Assembly (NCBI RefSeq): GCF_003063265.1
Contig: NZ_NERU01000011.1
Coordinates: 62,001 to 126,000 of the forward strand
DNA: 64,000 nucleotides
Direction: 5' to 3'
Source of the DNA: Limnohabitans sp. WS1
Lineage (GTDB): Bacteria > Pseudomonadota > Gammaproteobacteria > Burkholderiales > Burkholderiaceae_C
Shown here: in pieces, positions 9,996 through 19,608 of the stretch
How positions within the stretch are numbered: the stretch's first letter is position 1
Layout of the letters: every line of letters starts with the position of its first letter
Notes under the pieces: model-generated
What the model was told of the DNA's origin: nothing
The model's input: the letters and a program-made list of their open reading frames with translations, nothing else
Database searches by the model: none
Translations under genes and position numbers: made by a program

Positions 9996-11285
9996 ATGCG
10001 TGCTGCTTTATGGCTCATCAGTTTGTTTGCCCTTGCGGCGGCGGGTGCTTGGTTGGCCGGTCACAACCAGGGCACGGTCACCCTTTTCCTTTCGCCTTTG
10101 CGGGTCGATGTTTCACTCAATTTAGCCGTTTTGGCCTTTTTGTTGGTGGTCCTCTTGGTGGTCTTGGCCCAAAAGGCACTGGCTGCTTTGTTGTCACTGC
10201 CCAAGCAGGCGCAGCGTTGGCGTGTGCAACAAAAAGAAAGAGCGGCGCACGCCGATCTGTTGGATGCCATGGGGCACTTCATGGCTGGGCGTTTTTTGCG
10301 TGCTCGCAAAGCGGCAGAGTCAGTGCTTGACAAAGAGGAACACCTGCGCGAGGTCGGTGTCGAGTTGGACCATGCGGTTTCTTTGCGCTCTGTAGCCCAC
10401 ATCATGGCCGCTGAGGCCAGTCATGCGTTGCAAGACAGGGACCGCCGTCAACATCATTTGGCTCAAGCGGTCTTGCACGCCCAGCAAGGGCAAAGTGCCC
10501 AACGGCAAACCTTGACGGAAGGTGTTCAATTGCGGGCAGCACGTTGGTTGCTCGACGACCGGGATGCCCAAGGCAGCTTGGACCGTTTGAAGGAGTTGCC
10601 ACCCGCTTCGGGTCGCCGCATGGTGGCCATGCGTTTGCAACTCAAGGCGGCCCGCTTGGCGGGTCAACCTGCGCAGGCGCTGGAGACGGCGGTTTTGCTG
10701 GCCAAGCACAGGGCGTTTTCTCCCTCGGTGGCTCAGAGTCTGGTGTCTCGGCTGATCCTGGAATGGGTGGCCAGCACGCACGATGCAGAGGGCATGCAGC
10801 ATGTTTGGAAAAAACTCACACCGGCTCAGAAGTTGATGCCCGAAGTGGCTGCTGAAGCCGCTTTGCGTTGGTTGCAATTGGGGGGCGAGCCCTTTCAGGC
10901 CAGGCAATGGCTGCAAGCAGTGATCATGCCCTTGTTGGACACCCCAACGGCATGGCGAGATGCCGTGGACATGCGTTTCGTTCAAGCCTTAGAGGCCAGT
11001 CTGGCCGATACTCAGTCGCAAGATGCCCTCGATTGGTTGTCGCGCATTGAACGTGCACAACAGGCCTTGCCCCGCGATCCTTATTTGCAGTTTTTAGCCG
11101 GGATGCTTTGCTGGCGGCACAAGCTCTGGGGCAAAGCCCAAGGCCTGTTGTCACAATCGATCAAGTCCTTGGTTGAGCCAACCCTCAGACGCCAAGCTTG
11201 GTGTGCCCTGGCCGAATTGGCCGAGCAAAGACAAGATGCAGAGGCGGCCAAAAACGCTTGGAAGCAAGCTGCTCAAACGATTTGA
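9996..11285 (+). CDS. hemY: HemY-family membrane TPR protein
   Basis: A 429-residue protein with two N-terminal membrane helices (about residues 3-21 and 40-62) followed by a cytoplasmic, alanine-rich helical repeat region resembling tetratricopeptide repeats. This is the proteobacterial HemY N-terminal domain family. It is not the Bacillus HemY protoporphyrinogen oxidase, and there is no FAD motif. It is the last gene of the hem cluster and is followed by a strong terminator. The exact role in heme homeostasis is unknown. Confidence 0.9.
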   Translation: MRAALWLISLFALAAAGAWLAGHNQGTVTLFLSPLRVDVSLNLAVLAFLLVVLLVVLAQKALAALLSLPKQAQRWRVQQKERAAHADLLDAMGHFMAGRFLRARKAAESVLDKEEHLREVGVELDHAVSLRSVAHIMAAEASHALQDRDRRQHHLAQAVLHAQQGQSAQRQTLTEGVQLRAARWLLDDRDAQGSLDRLKELPPASGRRMVAMRLQLKAARLAGQPAQALETAVLLAKHRAFSPSVAQSLVSRLILEWVASTHDAEGMQHVWKKLTPAQKLMPEVAAEAALRWLQLGGEPFQARQWLQAVIMPLLDTPTAWRDAVDMRFVQALEASLADTQSQDALDWLSRIERAQQALPRDPYLQFLAGMLCWRHKLWGKAQGLLSQSIKSLVEPTLRRQAWCALAELAEQRQDAEAAKNAWKQAAQTI

Positions 11286-11307
11286 AAATCCCAGTTGAAG
11301 CCTCATG

Positions 11308-11336
11308 AAAAAACCGGACCTTGGGTCCGGTTTTTT
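11308..11336. terminator. Bidirectional terminator between hemY and rne
   Basis: A perfect 13-bp inverted repeat (AAAAAACCGGACC / GGTCCGGTTTTTT) with a 3-nt loop. The arms carry an A tract and a T tract, so it works as an intrinsic terminator for hemY on plus and for rne on minus. It lies 22 bp after the hemY stop and 45 bp after the rne stop. Confidence 0.92.
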
Positions 11337-11380
11337 GTAGAGCCCCAAGGGTCAGGGTTCAGGCAGCCAAAGTACCTTTG

Positions 11381-14300
11381 TTAAAAGGGAACTTTCAGTT
11401 GGTTCAGGTCTTTGCGAGTTTCGACCAACACCAGTGGGCCCTCATTCACCACCACCGCAGCAGGGCGTTCGCGCGGAATCCGCACAACGGGAGGCTCCGC
11501 TGCAATGGCGGCTTGAACAGCTGCAATTTTTTCGGCATCCGAGTTGACCCAAATGAGTCCAGAGTCATGTGCAACTTGTTGCAAACGATCCACGGGCAGT
11601 TCGTACAGAACGGCCGAAGGTAATCCCTGAACAACGGGCGCAACTTCTGTGTGGGTCGCCTGTTTGACGGTTTCTGCGGGCGTTGCGGTCTGTTCGATCG
11701 TCACGGGCTTGGTGGTCACCGGTGCAGATGCCACAGGTGCAGATACCACAGGCTCAGGGCTGGCATGGGCTGCGGCAGTCGGGGTGTGATCAGCTGCAGT
11801 ATTGGCAAGGGGTTCTGAGTTTGCGCCGGCCGCTGCTGCGTTGACCATCGCAGGGCTGGAGTCGCTTGCTGCAGCGGCGGTTTCCGTGACGGTGGGCACT
11901 GCAGCTTGCTGAGCCCGCTCGAAATACGAGCGGGGCGCAGGACGCTCTTCTGACAAGGTTTCCGTTGCAGGTGCAGCCAAAGCATGGCCGGTGGGAGCCG
12001 TGTCTTGCTCCGCAGGGTTTTCTTGACGCGGCTCCGCATTGCGTTCACGGCGATCGCGACCATAACGATCCCTGGAGCGACGTTCGCGGCGTTCAGACGT
12101 GTTGTCTGACGCGTGGCCTTCTGTAACCGGGTTGTCAGAGGTTTCGGCCACGTTGCCTGTGGGTTCTGTGACCGTGGGCTCCATGGGCGCTTTGTCGTCT
12201 TGTCGACGTTCGCCGCGTTCAGCCCGATCCCGACGACCTTCGCCTCTTTCGCCCCGTTCGCGACGACCTTGGCCTTCGCTGCGATCAGCGCGAGGTGCGC
12301 GGTCTGAGCGTGCTTCGGTGTTTTCAGCGTTCAGTTCAGCCGTTGTCTCTACGCGCACTTCGTTTCGGGGTTCACCGCGTGCTTCGCCACGTCGGCTGTC
12401 GCGCTGTGGGCGTTCGCCGTTGGGACGCTCAGACCGCTCCATGCGTTCGCCATTGGGTCGCTCAGCACGCTCCATGCGTTCGCCGCTGGGGCGCTCAGAC
12501 CGCTCCGTGCGTTCGCCACGCTCAGGTCGCTCGCTGCGGGCTGGGCGTGTTTCGTTGTCGCGTCCTTCAATGCGTCCTTCTGAACGGCGTCCGTTTTCGC
12601 GTGAACCTTCGCGTGGAGCGCGGCTTTCGCCCGTGATGGCCTCACCGCGTTCACCACGGCGGCCACCACGGCGTCCCTCTCGGCGCTCGTTGTCCCGACG
12701 TTCGTTGTCACGGCGTGATTCAGGTGTGTTGATGTCTTTTTTGACGGGTTCAACAGGCGCTTGGGGTGTGGCACTTGAACCAAAAAGATTTTTCAACCAA
12801 GCGAAGAAACCACCACCTGTGGAAGGCGCTGTGGGTGCAGCGGCTGCAACCGCTGGGGCTTGGACAGCTTTGGGGGCCGGTTTGGCGATTTCGGGTTTGG
12901 CCTGAGCCACAGGCGCTGGTGCATCGGGTAGCACGCCTTTGATGACCGGCGTTTGCTTGTTGGTGGGCTCTTGCGAGCGGCGCGTCACGGTGGTCGCGTC
13001 TTCGATCTCTTCGGCCATTTTGTAGCTGGCTTCGATGCGGTCCAGGCGTGGGTCGTCGTGCTTCAAGCGCTCGAGCTTGTAGTGCGGCGTTTCCAGCGAC
13101 TTGTTGGGCACCAGCAGCACGTTGATGCGTTGCTGCAGTTCGATCTTGGCAATCTCGGAGCGCTTTTCATTGAGCAGGAAAGACGCGACTTCGACGGGCA
13201 CTTGGGCGTGCACGGCAGCGCTGTTGTCCTTCATGGACTCTTCTTGAATGATCCGCAAAATTTGCAGCGCCGAGCTTTCAGTGTCACGGATGTGGCCCGC
13301 ACCGCCGCAACGTGGGCAGGGGATGGACGCACCTTCGGACAGCGCAGGTTTCAAGCGCTGGCGGCTCATTTCCATGAGGCCGAACTTGCTGATGGAGCCG
13401 AACTGAACGCGTGCCCTGTCTTGGCGCAGCGCATCGCGCAAGCGGTTTTCCACCTCCCGGCGGTTCTTGCTTTCATCCATGTCGATGAAGTCGATCACGA
13501 TCAGACCACCCAGGTCGCGCAGTCGCATCTGGCGGGCCACTTCGTCGGCGGCTTCCAGGTTGGTGCGGGTCGCGGTTTCCTCGATGTCGCCGCCTTTGAT
13601 GGCGCGGGCCGAGTTGACGTCCACCGACACCAAAGCTTCGGTGTGGTCGATGACGATGGCACCGCCAGAGGGCAGTTGCACGGTTCGGGCATAGGCCGAC
13701 TCGATCTGGTGCTCGATCTGGAAACGGCTAAAGAGGGGCGCGTCGTCGCGGTAGCGCTTCACGCGCGGTGCGAATTCGGGCATGACGTGGCTCATGAACT
13801 GCTGAGCCTGGTCATAGATGTCATCGGTGTCGATCAGGATGTCGCCGATGTCGTTGTTGAAATAGTCACGAATGGCGCGGATGACCAGCGACGATTCTTG
13901 GTAAATCAGGAAAGCGCCTTTGCCCTGGGTGGCGCCATCGATGGCGGTCCAAAGTTTGAGCAGGTAGTTCAGGTCCCATTGCAGCTCTGGCGCTGTGCGG
14001 CCGATGCCTGCGGTGCGGGCGATGATGGACATGCCCTTGGGGTATTCCAGCTGGTCCATGGCCTCTTTGAGCTCGGCCCGATCGTCGCCCTCAATGCGGC
14101 GGCTGACACCACCACCACGGGGGTTGTTGGGCATGAGCACCACATAGCGGCCTGCCAGACTGACGAAGGTGGTCAGCGCCGCGCCTTTGTTGCCACGCTC
14201 TTCTTTTTCGACCTGCACCAAGAGGGATTGGCCTTCCCTGATGACGTCCTGGATGCGGGCTTGGCTGACGGACACGCCTTCAGCAAAGTATTGGCGCGAG

Positions 14301-14518
14301 ATTTCCTTGAAGGGCAAAAAGCCGTGGCGGTCTTCGCCGTAGTCCACAAAGCAGGCTTCGAGCGAGGGCTCGACGCGGGTCACAATGGCTTTGTAGATGT
14401 TGCCCTTGCGTTGTTCGCGGCCTTCGATTTCGATTTCGTAGTCGAGGAGTTTTTGTCCGTCGACGATGGCCAGGCGGCGCTCTTCAGCTTGCGTGGCGTT
14501 GATCAGCATCCGTTTCAT
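11381..14518 (-). CDS. rne: Ribonuclease E
   Basis: A 1045-residue endoribonuclease, the scaffold of the RNA degradosome. It starts at ATG 14518 ([10 protein letters not shown]) with AAAGGAA upstream; the longer frame to 14614 lacks support. The S1 RNA-binding domain covers about residues 35-125. The DNase I-like catalytic region contains [10 protein letters not shown] with the Mg-binding aspartate. The Zn-link CPRCGGAGH is near residue 400. The C-terminal half is low complexity: an Arg/Glu-rich segment with tandem repeats (DNA 12411-12541) and Ala/Pro/Thr-rich stretches, which is the usual disordered scaffold. The terminal peptide is well ordered (DLNQLKVPF). A long structured leader precedes it. 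Confidence 0.97.
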   Translation of the reverse strand: MKRMLINATQAEERRLAIVDGQKLLDYEIEIEGREQRKGNIYKAIVTRVEPSLEACFVDYGEDRHGFLPFKEISRQYFAEGVSVSQARIQDVIREGQSLLVQVEKEERGNKGAALTTFVSLAGRYVVLMPNNPRGGGVSRRIEGDDRAELKEAMDQLEYPKGMSIIARTAGIGRTAPELQWDLNYLLKLWTAIDGATQGKGAFLIYQESSLVIRAIRDYFNNDIGDILIDTDDIYDQAQQFMSHVMPEFAPRVKRYRDDAPLFSRFQIEHQIESAYARTVQLPSGGAIVIDHTEALVSVDVNSARAIKGGDIEETATRTNLEAADEVARQMRLRDLGGLIVIDFIDMDESKNRREVENRLRDALRQDRARVQFGSISKFGLMEMSRQRLKPALSEGASIPCPRCGGAGHIRDTESSALQILRIIQEESMKDNSAAVHAQVPVEVASFLLNEKRSEIAKIELQQRINVLLVPNKSLETPHYKLERLKHDDPRLDRIEASYKMAEEIEDATTVTRRSQEPTNKQTPVIKGVLPDAPAPVAQAKPEIAKPAPKAVQAPAVAAAAPTAPSTGGGFFAWLKNLFGSSATPQAPVEPVKKDINTPESRRDNERRDNERREGRRGGRRGERGEAITGESRAPREGSRENGRRSEGRIEGRDNETRPARSERPERGERTERSERPSGERMERAERPNGERMERSERPNGERPQRDSRRGEARGEPRNEVRVETTAELNAENTEARSDRAPRADRSEGQGRRERGERGEGRRDRAERGERRQDDKAPMEPTVTEPTGNVAETSDNPVTEGHASDNTSERRERRSRDRYGRDRRERNAEPRQENPAEQDTAPTGHALAAPATETLSEERPAPRSYFERAQQAAVPTVTETAAAASDSSPAMVNAAAAGANSEPLANTAADHTPTAAAHASPEPVVSAPVASAPVTTKPVTIEQTATPAETVKQATHTEVAPVVQGLPSAVLYELPVDRLQQVAHDSGLIWVNSDAEKIAAVQAAIAAEPPVVRIPRERPAAVVVNEGPLVLVETRKDLNQLKVPF
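12411..12541 (-). repeat. 33-bp tandem repeats in the rne C-terminal coding region
   Basis: Three clear 33-bp units (12411-12443, 12444-12476, 12477-12509) and a degenerate fourth are arranged head to tail. On the coding strand each encodes an 11-residue SERPxGERMER-type unit. The units differ at a few bases, so copy number probably changes by slippage or recombination. They lie in the arginine-rich RNA-binding scaffold of RNase E. Confidence 0.88.
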
Positions 14519-15107
14519 GATGCGTTCCTTTATTGACAGCGGTGGCCCCAGCGCAGAAGTGTCTGCGATTTGAAGCCTGATTACACAACCGGCTTTGGGT
14601 TCAGAAAACCGCAAAGCCCACGTTGCCGGAGCTGACGCTAGAAACGAAGGGAATTGCCTTGGAGGATCGTCCGCTCAGCTGTGCGTAAGTACAGCAAGGG
14701 GGATCGTGGCGCGTGGATGGGGCGAGGCCAGGGGCATGCAAATATTCGTCCACTGCCGGAGGCTTCCTCCGGTGTCCAAGACAAATTGTCGGGCACAAGG
14801 CGTGACGGGTGTGCTTGGCTTCGTGAGCCATTTCATCCACATCAACAAATTTCCGAACAACACAGCCATCTCGCTTTGATCCGTTCAGCAGCCAAAAGGG
14901 CTGCTGAACTTGGGGTATTCCGTATCTGGGTTTCTGGGCGTCGGCCCAACCTCCGGGTCGTTTGGCCACTGTTGGCACTCGCCTTCAGTCTGCAAAACGT
15001 GCCGAGGGTGGCATCGACCATCTGGATTGGCTTGGTGGTGGTGAACTAAACTCCTGATTTGCAGGAATTCATTTCCATCTGAATCAACCACTTACAGCCA
15101 GTTGCCA
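14519..15107 (-). promoter_or_regulatory. rne 5' leader / divergent rne-rluC intergenic region
   Basis: 589 bp without a convincing gene separate rne (minus) from rluC (plus). Two perfect stem-loops stand out: 14883-14909 (11-bp arms GTTCAGCAGCC / GGCTGCTGAAC, 5-nt loop) and 14756-14772 (7-bp arms CCGGAGG / CCTCCGG, 3-nt loop). In enterobacteria a long rne 5' UTR with hairpins mediates feedback control by RNase E cleavage. The same layout here suggests equivalent control, though the sequence is not that of the enterobacterial element. The rne ribosome-binding site is AAAGGAA just upstream of 14518. The short ORFs in the region lack good starts and homology I recognise. Confidence 0.5.
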
Positions 15108-16103
15108 GTGAAACACATTATAGATGCCCAAACCCCAGCTGCAGCACCTGCCGTCAAATGGTTGTTGGTGGATGAGGAGTCCGTGGGACAGCGTTTGGAC
15201 AACTTTTTGATGCGTCATCTCAAGGGGGTCCCTAAAACCCACATTTATCGCATCATTCGCAGCGGTGAAGTGCGCATCAACAAAGGTCGCGCGTCGGCGG
15301 ACAGTCGTGTCGAAGCGGGGGACCAAGTGCGTTTACCCCCCGTGCGGGTGTCTGAAAAGGTGATTGAAAAGGCCCTGCATCCCGCGCCTGGACGAGAGTT
15401 TCCTGTGCTGCTCGAAGATGACTTTTTATTGGCCATTGACAAACCTTCCGGGGTGGCCGTGCATGGCGGCTCGGGTGTGAGCTTTGGTGTGATCGAACAA
15501 TTGCGCCAAGCCCGCCCACAAGCCAAGCTGCTCGAGTTGGTGCATCGCTTAGACCGCGACACCAGCGGCATTTTGCTGGTAGCCAAAAAACGCAGTGCCC
15601 TCAAGCATTTGCAAGACCAGTTTCGTGAGCGAGAGACGGGCAAGACTTATTTGGCCTTGGTCAAGGGCGAATGGCCAGCCAAACTGAAAGTGATTGATCA
15701 GCCCCTGCTCAAGTTTTTGTTGCCTGGCAAAGAGGGGCAAGATGGCGAACGCCGGGTGCGTGTGACCACGCCTGACGATCCGGATGGCATGCGCTCCATC
15801 ACCTTGGTCAAGGTGGCCCAGCGCTGGGCTGGCGCTACTTTGCTGGAGGTGACCATCAAAACCGGGCGAACTCACCAAATCAGGGTTCATTTGTCTGCCC
15901 AAGGTCATCCCATCGCAGGGGATGACAAATATGGTGATTTTGAATGGAATCGTCAGCTTCAAAAATTGGAAAGCAAGGGACTCAAGCGCATGTTTTTACA
16001 TGCTTGGCGTTTGCAGTTCAACCATCCTGGGACTGCTGAACGGGTGGCCTTGCAGGCCGATTTACCTCCTGAATTGAAAGCATATTTAGACCATGTCACT
16101 TGA
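15108..16103 (+). CDS. rluC: 23S rRNA pseudouridine synthase (RluC family)
   Basis: Converts uridines 955/2504/2580 of 23S rRNA to pseudouridine in the E. coli RluC model. An N-terminal S4 RNA-binding domain covers about residues 26-85 (GQRLDNFL ... SGEVRINKGR). The catalytic HRLDRDTSG motif, with its aspartate, is near residues 146-154. GRTHQIRVH in the C-terminal half is typical. Start choice is weak: GTG 15108 gives 331 residues, TTG 15102 is also in frame, and neither has a clear ribosome-binding site. Its end overlaps the HAD gene by 11 bp. The rne-rluC neighbourhood is conserved in proteobacteria. Confidence 0.95.
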   Translation: MKHIIDAQTPAAAPAVKWLLVDEESVGQRLDNFLMRHLKGVPKTHIYRIIRSGEVRINKGRASADSRVEAGDQVRLPPVRVSEKVIEKALHPAPGREFPVLLEDDFLLAIDKPSGVAVHGGSGVSFGVIEQLRQARPQAKLLELVHRLDRDTSGILLVAKKRSALKHLQDQFRERETGKTYLALVKGEWPAKLKVIDQPLLKFLLPGKEGQDGERRVRVTTPDDPDGMRSITLVKVAQRWAGATLLEVTIKTGRTHQIRVHLSAQGHPIAGDDKYGDFEWNRQLQKLESKGLKRMFLHAWRLQFNHPGTAERVALQADLPPELKAYLDHVT

Positions 16104-16773
16104 TTTGAATCAGTTTCGACCTCGGCAATTTGATCTGATTGCCTTTGATTGGGACGGCACTTTGTTCGATTCCACCGCGATCATCACCCGTTGTATTCAG
16201 CGGGCGGTCGTGGATGTGGGCGGGCGCGAGCCGACGCGAGAGGCGGCTTCCTACGTGATTGGCATGGCCTTGATGCCCGCTTTGGCCCACGCTGCTCCCG
16301 ATGTGCCTCAGGAAAAATACCCCGCCTTGGGTCAGCGATATCGCCACCATTACATTCAACACCAAAACGACATCAGCCTTTTTGAAGGTGTGCTGGACAT
16401 GCTGGACGATTTGAAGAGTCGCCACCATTGGTTGACCGTGGCAACGGGCAAAAGCCGTCAGGGATTGAATGAAGCTTTGCAAGCCGTGGAGTTGCGGGAA
16501 CGTTTTGACGGATCACGTACGGCGGATGAAACGGCAGGCAAGCCGCATCCCTTGATGCTGCTTGAGTTGATGCGTGAATTTGGCGTTGAACCCGAGCGCA
16601 CTTTGATGATTGGGGATACCACCCACGATTTGCAAATGGCATTGAATGCGGGCTGTGCCAGTGTGGGCGTGAGTTATGGCGCTCATGAACCGGATGCATT
16701 TCATGAGTTGAAGCCCCGATATGTGGCCCACAGCGTGCTTGATTTGCACCAATGGTTGTTACAACACGCATGA
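16093..16773 (+). CDS. HAD-IA family phosphatase (phosphoglycolate phosphatase-like)
   Basis: A 226-residue HAD-superfamily hydrolase. Motif I is DWDGT with the nucleophile Asp19 and acid/base Asp21. Motif II is the TGKS threonine near residue 118. Motif III/IV is MIGDTTHD near residue 173. A small helical cap lies between motifs I and II. It resembles Gph and pyrophosphatase-type enzymes, but the substrate cannot be read from sequence. It overlaps rluC by 11 bp and is followed 12 bp later by the Rieske gene, so the four genes rluC-HAD-Rieske-S49 are probably co-transcribed. Confidence 0.88.
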   Translation: MSLDLNQFRPRQFDLIAFDWDGTLFDSTAIITRCIQRAVVDVGGREPTREAASYVIGMALMPALAHAAPDVPQEKYPALGQRYRHHYIQHQNDISLFEGVLDMLDDLKSRHHWLTVATGKSRQGLNEALQAVELRERFDGSRTADETAGKPHPLMLLELMREFGVEPERTLMIGDTTHDLQMALNAGCASVGVSYGAHEPDAFHELKPRYVAHSVLDLHQWLLQHA

Positions 16774-16785
16774 ACAGGAGTTTTC

Positions 16786-17151
16786 ATGGAGCCGATGATC
16801 CCCTTGTGCAACAGTGCGGATTTGACCAACAGCGGTCGCGCTGTGCCATTTGACATTGTTTATGCCGGCCAGACGTGCCGCGCTTTTGCCATTCGATACA
16901 AGGGGCAAGTGCATGCTTACCTCAACCGGTGCACCCATGTGGCCATGGAAATGGATTACCAGCCAGACCGTTTTTTCGATGAATCCGGTCGCTGGTTGAT
17001 GTGTGCCACGCATGGAGCGACTTACCACGCCGATACAGGGGCTTGCTCGGGCGGCCCATGCCGTGGTGGTTTGGTGAAAATTGAACTCTCAGAACGTGAT
17101 GGCGTGGTTCACTGGCATACTGCTTACAACTTGAAACCCCTTGAATTTTGA
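16786..17151 (+). CDS. Rieske [2Fe-2S] domain protein
   Basis: A 121-residue, single-domain Rieske protein. The cluster ligands are seen as CTH (Cys49, His51) and CATH (Cys73, His76), spaced as in ferredoxin-type Rieske proteins. It has no membrane anchor or signal peptide, so it is soluble and cytoplasmic and not the bc1 subunit. The partner oxygenase or reductase is not evident. It sits in a conserved run between the HAD phosphatase and the S49 peptidase. A GGAG box precedes the ATG. Confidence 0.9.
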   Translation: MEPMIPLCNSADLTNSGRAVPFDIVYAGQTCRAFAIRYKGQVHAYLNRCTHVAMEMDYQPDRFFDESGRWLMCATHGATYHADTGACSGGPCRGGLVKIELSERDGVVHWHTAYNLKPLEF

Positions 17152-17153
17152 AC

Positions 17154-18152
17154 ATGCAAGAACCACAGGACCTGACGTCCTCCACCGCGCCTCACGATCC
17201 TTTGAAAATGCCAACCCCAAGCGCTGCCGACGGGTGGGAGCGACAGACCTTGGAGCGCTTGGCTTTTGCGCAATTGAATGAACAACGCTCCGCACGTCGT
17301 TGGCGCGTTGGCTTGCGCCTTGCTTGGCTCATTTTGTTTGTGTTTGTTTTCTGGCAAGCGTTCAGCTACAAATCTCCCACAAGTCATCCTGCCTTGCCGC
17401 ATACCGCTTTGGTCACCATTGTGGGAGAAATTGGCGCAGAAACCGAGGCCAGCGCTGAAAACGTCATGTCAGCCATGCGATTGGCTCTGGAGGATTCGGG
17501 GTCGCAGGCCTTGATCTTGTTGATCAACTCTCCAGGGGGCAGTCCGGTTCAAGCGGGTCTCATCAACGATGAAATTGTTCGTCTGAGAGCCGTTCACAAC
17601 AAACCCATTTATGCGGTGGTTGAAGAGTCTTGTGCTTCGGCGGCGTACTACATTGCCGCAGCGACTGACAAAATTTATGTGGACAAGGCCAGCATCGTGG
17701 GCAGCATCGGGGTGTTGATGGATGGTTTTGGTTTCACCGAACTGATGAACAAGCTGGGTGTGGAGCGTCGACTGATGACGGCGGGTGCCAACAAGGGATT
17801 TTTGGATCCTTTCAGCCCGCAAACCGAGGCCCAACGCAAACACGCCCAAGCCATGCTGGATCAAATTCACAACCAATTCATAGACGTGGTCAAAAAAGGG
17901 CGGGGGGATCGGCTGAAAGAAACGCCTGACATGTTCAGTGGCTTGTTTTGGAGTGGTCAGCAAGCGGTTGATTTGGGCTTGGCAGACAGTTTGGGCAGTG
18001 TGGATGGGGTGGCCCGTGAGGTGGTACAAGCCCCCGATGTGATTGATTACACCCAGCGCGAAAACGTGGCTGAGCGCTTGGTCAAGCGTTTTGGTGCAGC
18101 CGTGGGCGAGGGCTCTGTTCGAGCCCTGCGTGCGAGCACAGGGCTGCGTTGA
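17154..18152 (+). CDS. S49 family signal peptide peptidase (SppA-like)
   Basis: A 332-residue membrane-anchored serine protease starting at ATG 17154, two bases after the Rieske stop. One membrane helix spans about residues 52-71, placing the catalytic domain in the periplasm. Family features are INSPGGSP, the catalytic serine in SCASAAYYIA (about residue 162) and a candidate general-base lysine in AGANKGFLDPF (about residue 214). GSIGVLMDG completes the core. These enzymes degrade remnant signal peptides after secretion. This is the short single-domain form. Its stop is three bases from the convergent methyltransferase stop, and the two 3' ends share an AGCCCTG/CAGGGCT hairpin. Confidence 0.92.
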   Translation: MQEPQDLTSSTAPHDPLKMPTPSAADGWERQTLERLAFAQLNEQRSARRWRVGLRLAWLILFVFVFWQAFSYKSPTSHPALPHTALVTIVGEIGAETEASAENVMSAMRLALEDSGSQALILLINSPGGSPVQAGLINDEIVRLRAVHNKPIYAVVEESCASAAYYIAAATDKIYVDKASIVGSIGVLMDGFGFTELMNKLGVERRLMTAGANKGFLDPFSPQTEAQRKHAQAMLDQIHNQFIDVVKKGRGDRLKETPDMFSGLFWSGQQAVDLGLADSLGSVDGVAREVVQAPDVIDYTQRENVAERLVKRFGAAVGEGSVRALRASTGLR

Positions 18153-18155
18153 CCA

Positions 18156-18941
18156 TCAAGGTCCGATGGCGTACACCGCAGGCGTGTGACCATCCGGACC
18201 TTTGATTCCCTTTTTCCATTGGCCCACACTGTGGCTTTGGATGCTGGCCGTGGCCAAGGTCAGGCCGCTGGCAATGGCCAATCGGGTTGACCCTTGAAGA
18301 CCTTGTACCAAGGTCGACAGCATGGCCGCATTGCGGTACGGGGTCTCGATCCAAAGTTGTGTTTGACCGGTTCTTTGCGCTAGATTTTCAAGTTGCTTGA
18401 CCCGTGCTGCTCGCTCAGCGGCATCTTGCGGTAAGTACCCCACAAAAGCAAAATTTTGACCGTTCAGGCCACTGGCGGCCAAGGCCAACAGCAAAGACAC
18501 GGGACCCACCAAGGGCACCACCTTCAAATTCAGATCGTGAGCGGCACGCACCACCGAGCTGCCGGGGTCCGCCACGGCAGGCATGCCTGCTTCGCTGAGC
18601 AGACCCACGTGATGTCCATCTAATGCAGCCGATAAAAGCGGTTTGCCATCAAAACCAGATTGATGATCGCCTTTTTTGTGCACATGGCGCGGCAGTTCGG
18701 TGATGGTCTGCTCGGACAACGGAACGGCCAAAGGGTGAATTTCATTCACGCGCTTTAAAAATGCGCGGGTCGATTTGGCGTTTTCACAGACCCAGTGCCT
18801 GATTTCCGATGCGGTTTTCAAAGTCGCTTGCGGCAATACATCGGTGATGGGCGATGACTCAGCGCAGCCAAAGTCCAAAGGAGTGGGGACCAAAAACAAA
18901 TGCCCTGGATCGTTTTTCATGAGAGATGAGGACATGTTCAC
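18156..18941 (-). CDS. SAM-dependent methyltransferase, tetrapyrrole-methylase/RsmI-like fold
   Basis: A 261-residue protein of the class III methyltransferase superfamily. It shows FLVPTPLD at the N-terminus, SEAGMPAVADPG (equivalent to the RsmI SDAGTPxISDPG motif), PLVGPVSLLLALAASG, and a C-terminal WIETPYRN segment. It is related to RsmI (16S rRNA 2'-O-methylation of C1402) but more divergent, and I would not name it rsmI. The GTG at 18941 overlaps the maf stop (GTGA); an ATG at 18935 is an equally good start. Translationally coupled to maf. Confidence 0.8.
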   Translation of the reverse strand: MNMSSSLMKNDPGHLFLVPTPLDFGCAESSPITDVLPQATLKTASEIRHWVCENAKSTRAFLKRVNEIHPLAVPLSEQTITELPRHVHKKGDHQSGFDGKPLLSAALDGHHVGLLSEAGMPAVADPGSSVVRAAHDLNLKVVPLVGPVSLLLALAASGLNGQNFAFVGYLPQDAAERAARVKQLENLAQRTGQTQLWIETPYRNAAMLSTLVQGLQGSTRLAIASGLTLATASIQSHSVGQWKKGIKGPDGHTPAVYAIGP

Positions 18942-19582
18942 AGCAATTTGATGCCGGCTTGGCGCAGCAGGCGTGCTGTGCGGATCAAGGGAAGACCGAC
19001 CAGTGCGGTGGGGTCATCGTTGTCAATGGATTCAAGCAAAACAATGCCGAGTCCTTCGCTTTTGGCGCTGCCGGCGCAGTCGTAAGGTTTTTCTGCTTGA
19101 AGATACGCCTCGATTTCTGCATCGCTCAGGTCGCGAAACACCACCCGCACTTCGGCCAATTCGACTTGTTCGAAAGCGGTTGCCAAGCAAATCACGGCCA
19201 GTGCGGTTTGAAAAATCACCGTTTGGCCACGCATTTGACGCAGTTGTTGAACCGCTTGCTCATGGTCTCCTGGTTTGCCCAGAGCTTGTCCAGCCAGATC
19301 GGCCACCTGATCAGATCCAATGACCACCGCTAGGGGATTCAAGGCAGCCACGGCGCGGGCTTTGGCCAAGGCCAAGCGCAATGCCAAGGCTTTAGGCTGC
19401 TCGCCAGGCATGGGTGTTTCGTCAACCAAAGGGGCAACCACCTGAAAGGGAATGCGCAGGCGTTCAAGCAACTCGCGTCTGTAGCGTGAAGTCGATCCCA
19501 ACACCAGGTTCGGGCCGCTGGCGTGCGGGTTGTGATTTGAGGTCTTGGTCGATGTCAAAGCGCAAATCCAAATGAAATTCAA
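18938..19582 (-). CDS. maf: Maf-family nucleotide pyrophosphatase
   Basis: A house-cleaning enzyme that hydrolyses non-canonical nucleotides; the YceF subgroup prefers m7GTP. The Maf core begins LVLGSTSRYRRELLERL at about residue 26, with VDETPMPGE, VIGSDQVAD and YDCAGSAKSEGLGI following. The 25 residues before the core are unlike the family, so the real start may lie downstream of 19582, but no better ATG or GTG is obvious. It is divergent from yceD with only 26 bp between the starts; the same pairing is seen in E. coli and supports YceF-type identity. Confidence 0.9.
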   Translation of the reverse strand: MNFIWICALTSTKTSNHNPHASGPNLVLGSTSRYRRELLERLRIPFQVVAPLVDETPMPGEQPKALALRLALAKARAVAALNPLAVVIGSDQVADLAGQALGKPGDHEQAVQQLRQMRGQTVIFQTALAVICLATAFEQVELAEVRVVFRDLSDAEIEAYLQAEKPYDCAGSAKSEGLGIVLLESIDNDDPTALVGLPLIRTARLLRQAGIKLL

Positions 19583-19596
19583 AGAGGTGATTCTCT

Positions 19597-19602
19597 TACA
19601 CT
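19597..19602 (+). promoter_or_regulatory. Possible -10 element for yceD
   Basis: TACACT lies 6 bp upstream of the yceD ATG at 19609 in a 26-bp divergent gap. If used, transcription would begin at or within a base or two of the ATG, giving a leaderless mRNA. No clear -35 is visible. Confidence 0.25.
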
Positions 19603-19608
19603 GGCGTC

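Noticed and set aside
12953..14536. 527-codon plus-strand open frame opposite rne
   Set aside because: It is antisense to conserved RNase E catalytic sequence with no recognisable domains.
14595..14879. Short ORFs in the rne leader region
   Set aside because: No ribosome-binding sites or recognisable motifs; they overlap hairpins that better explain the region.
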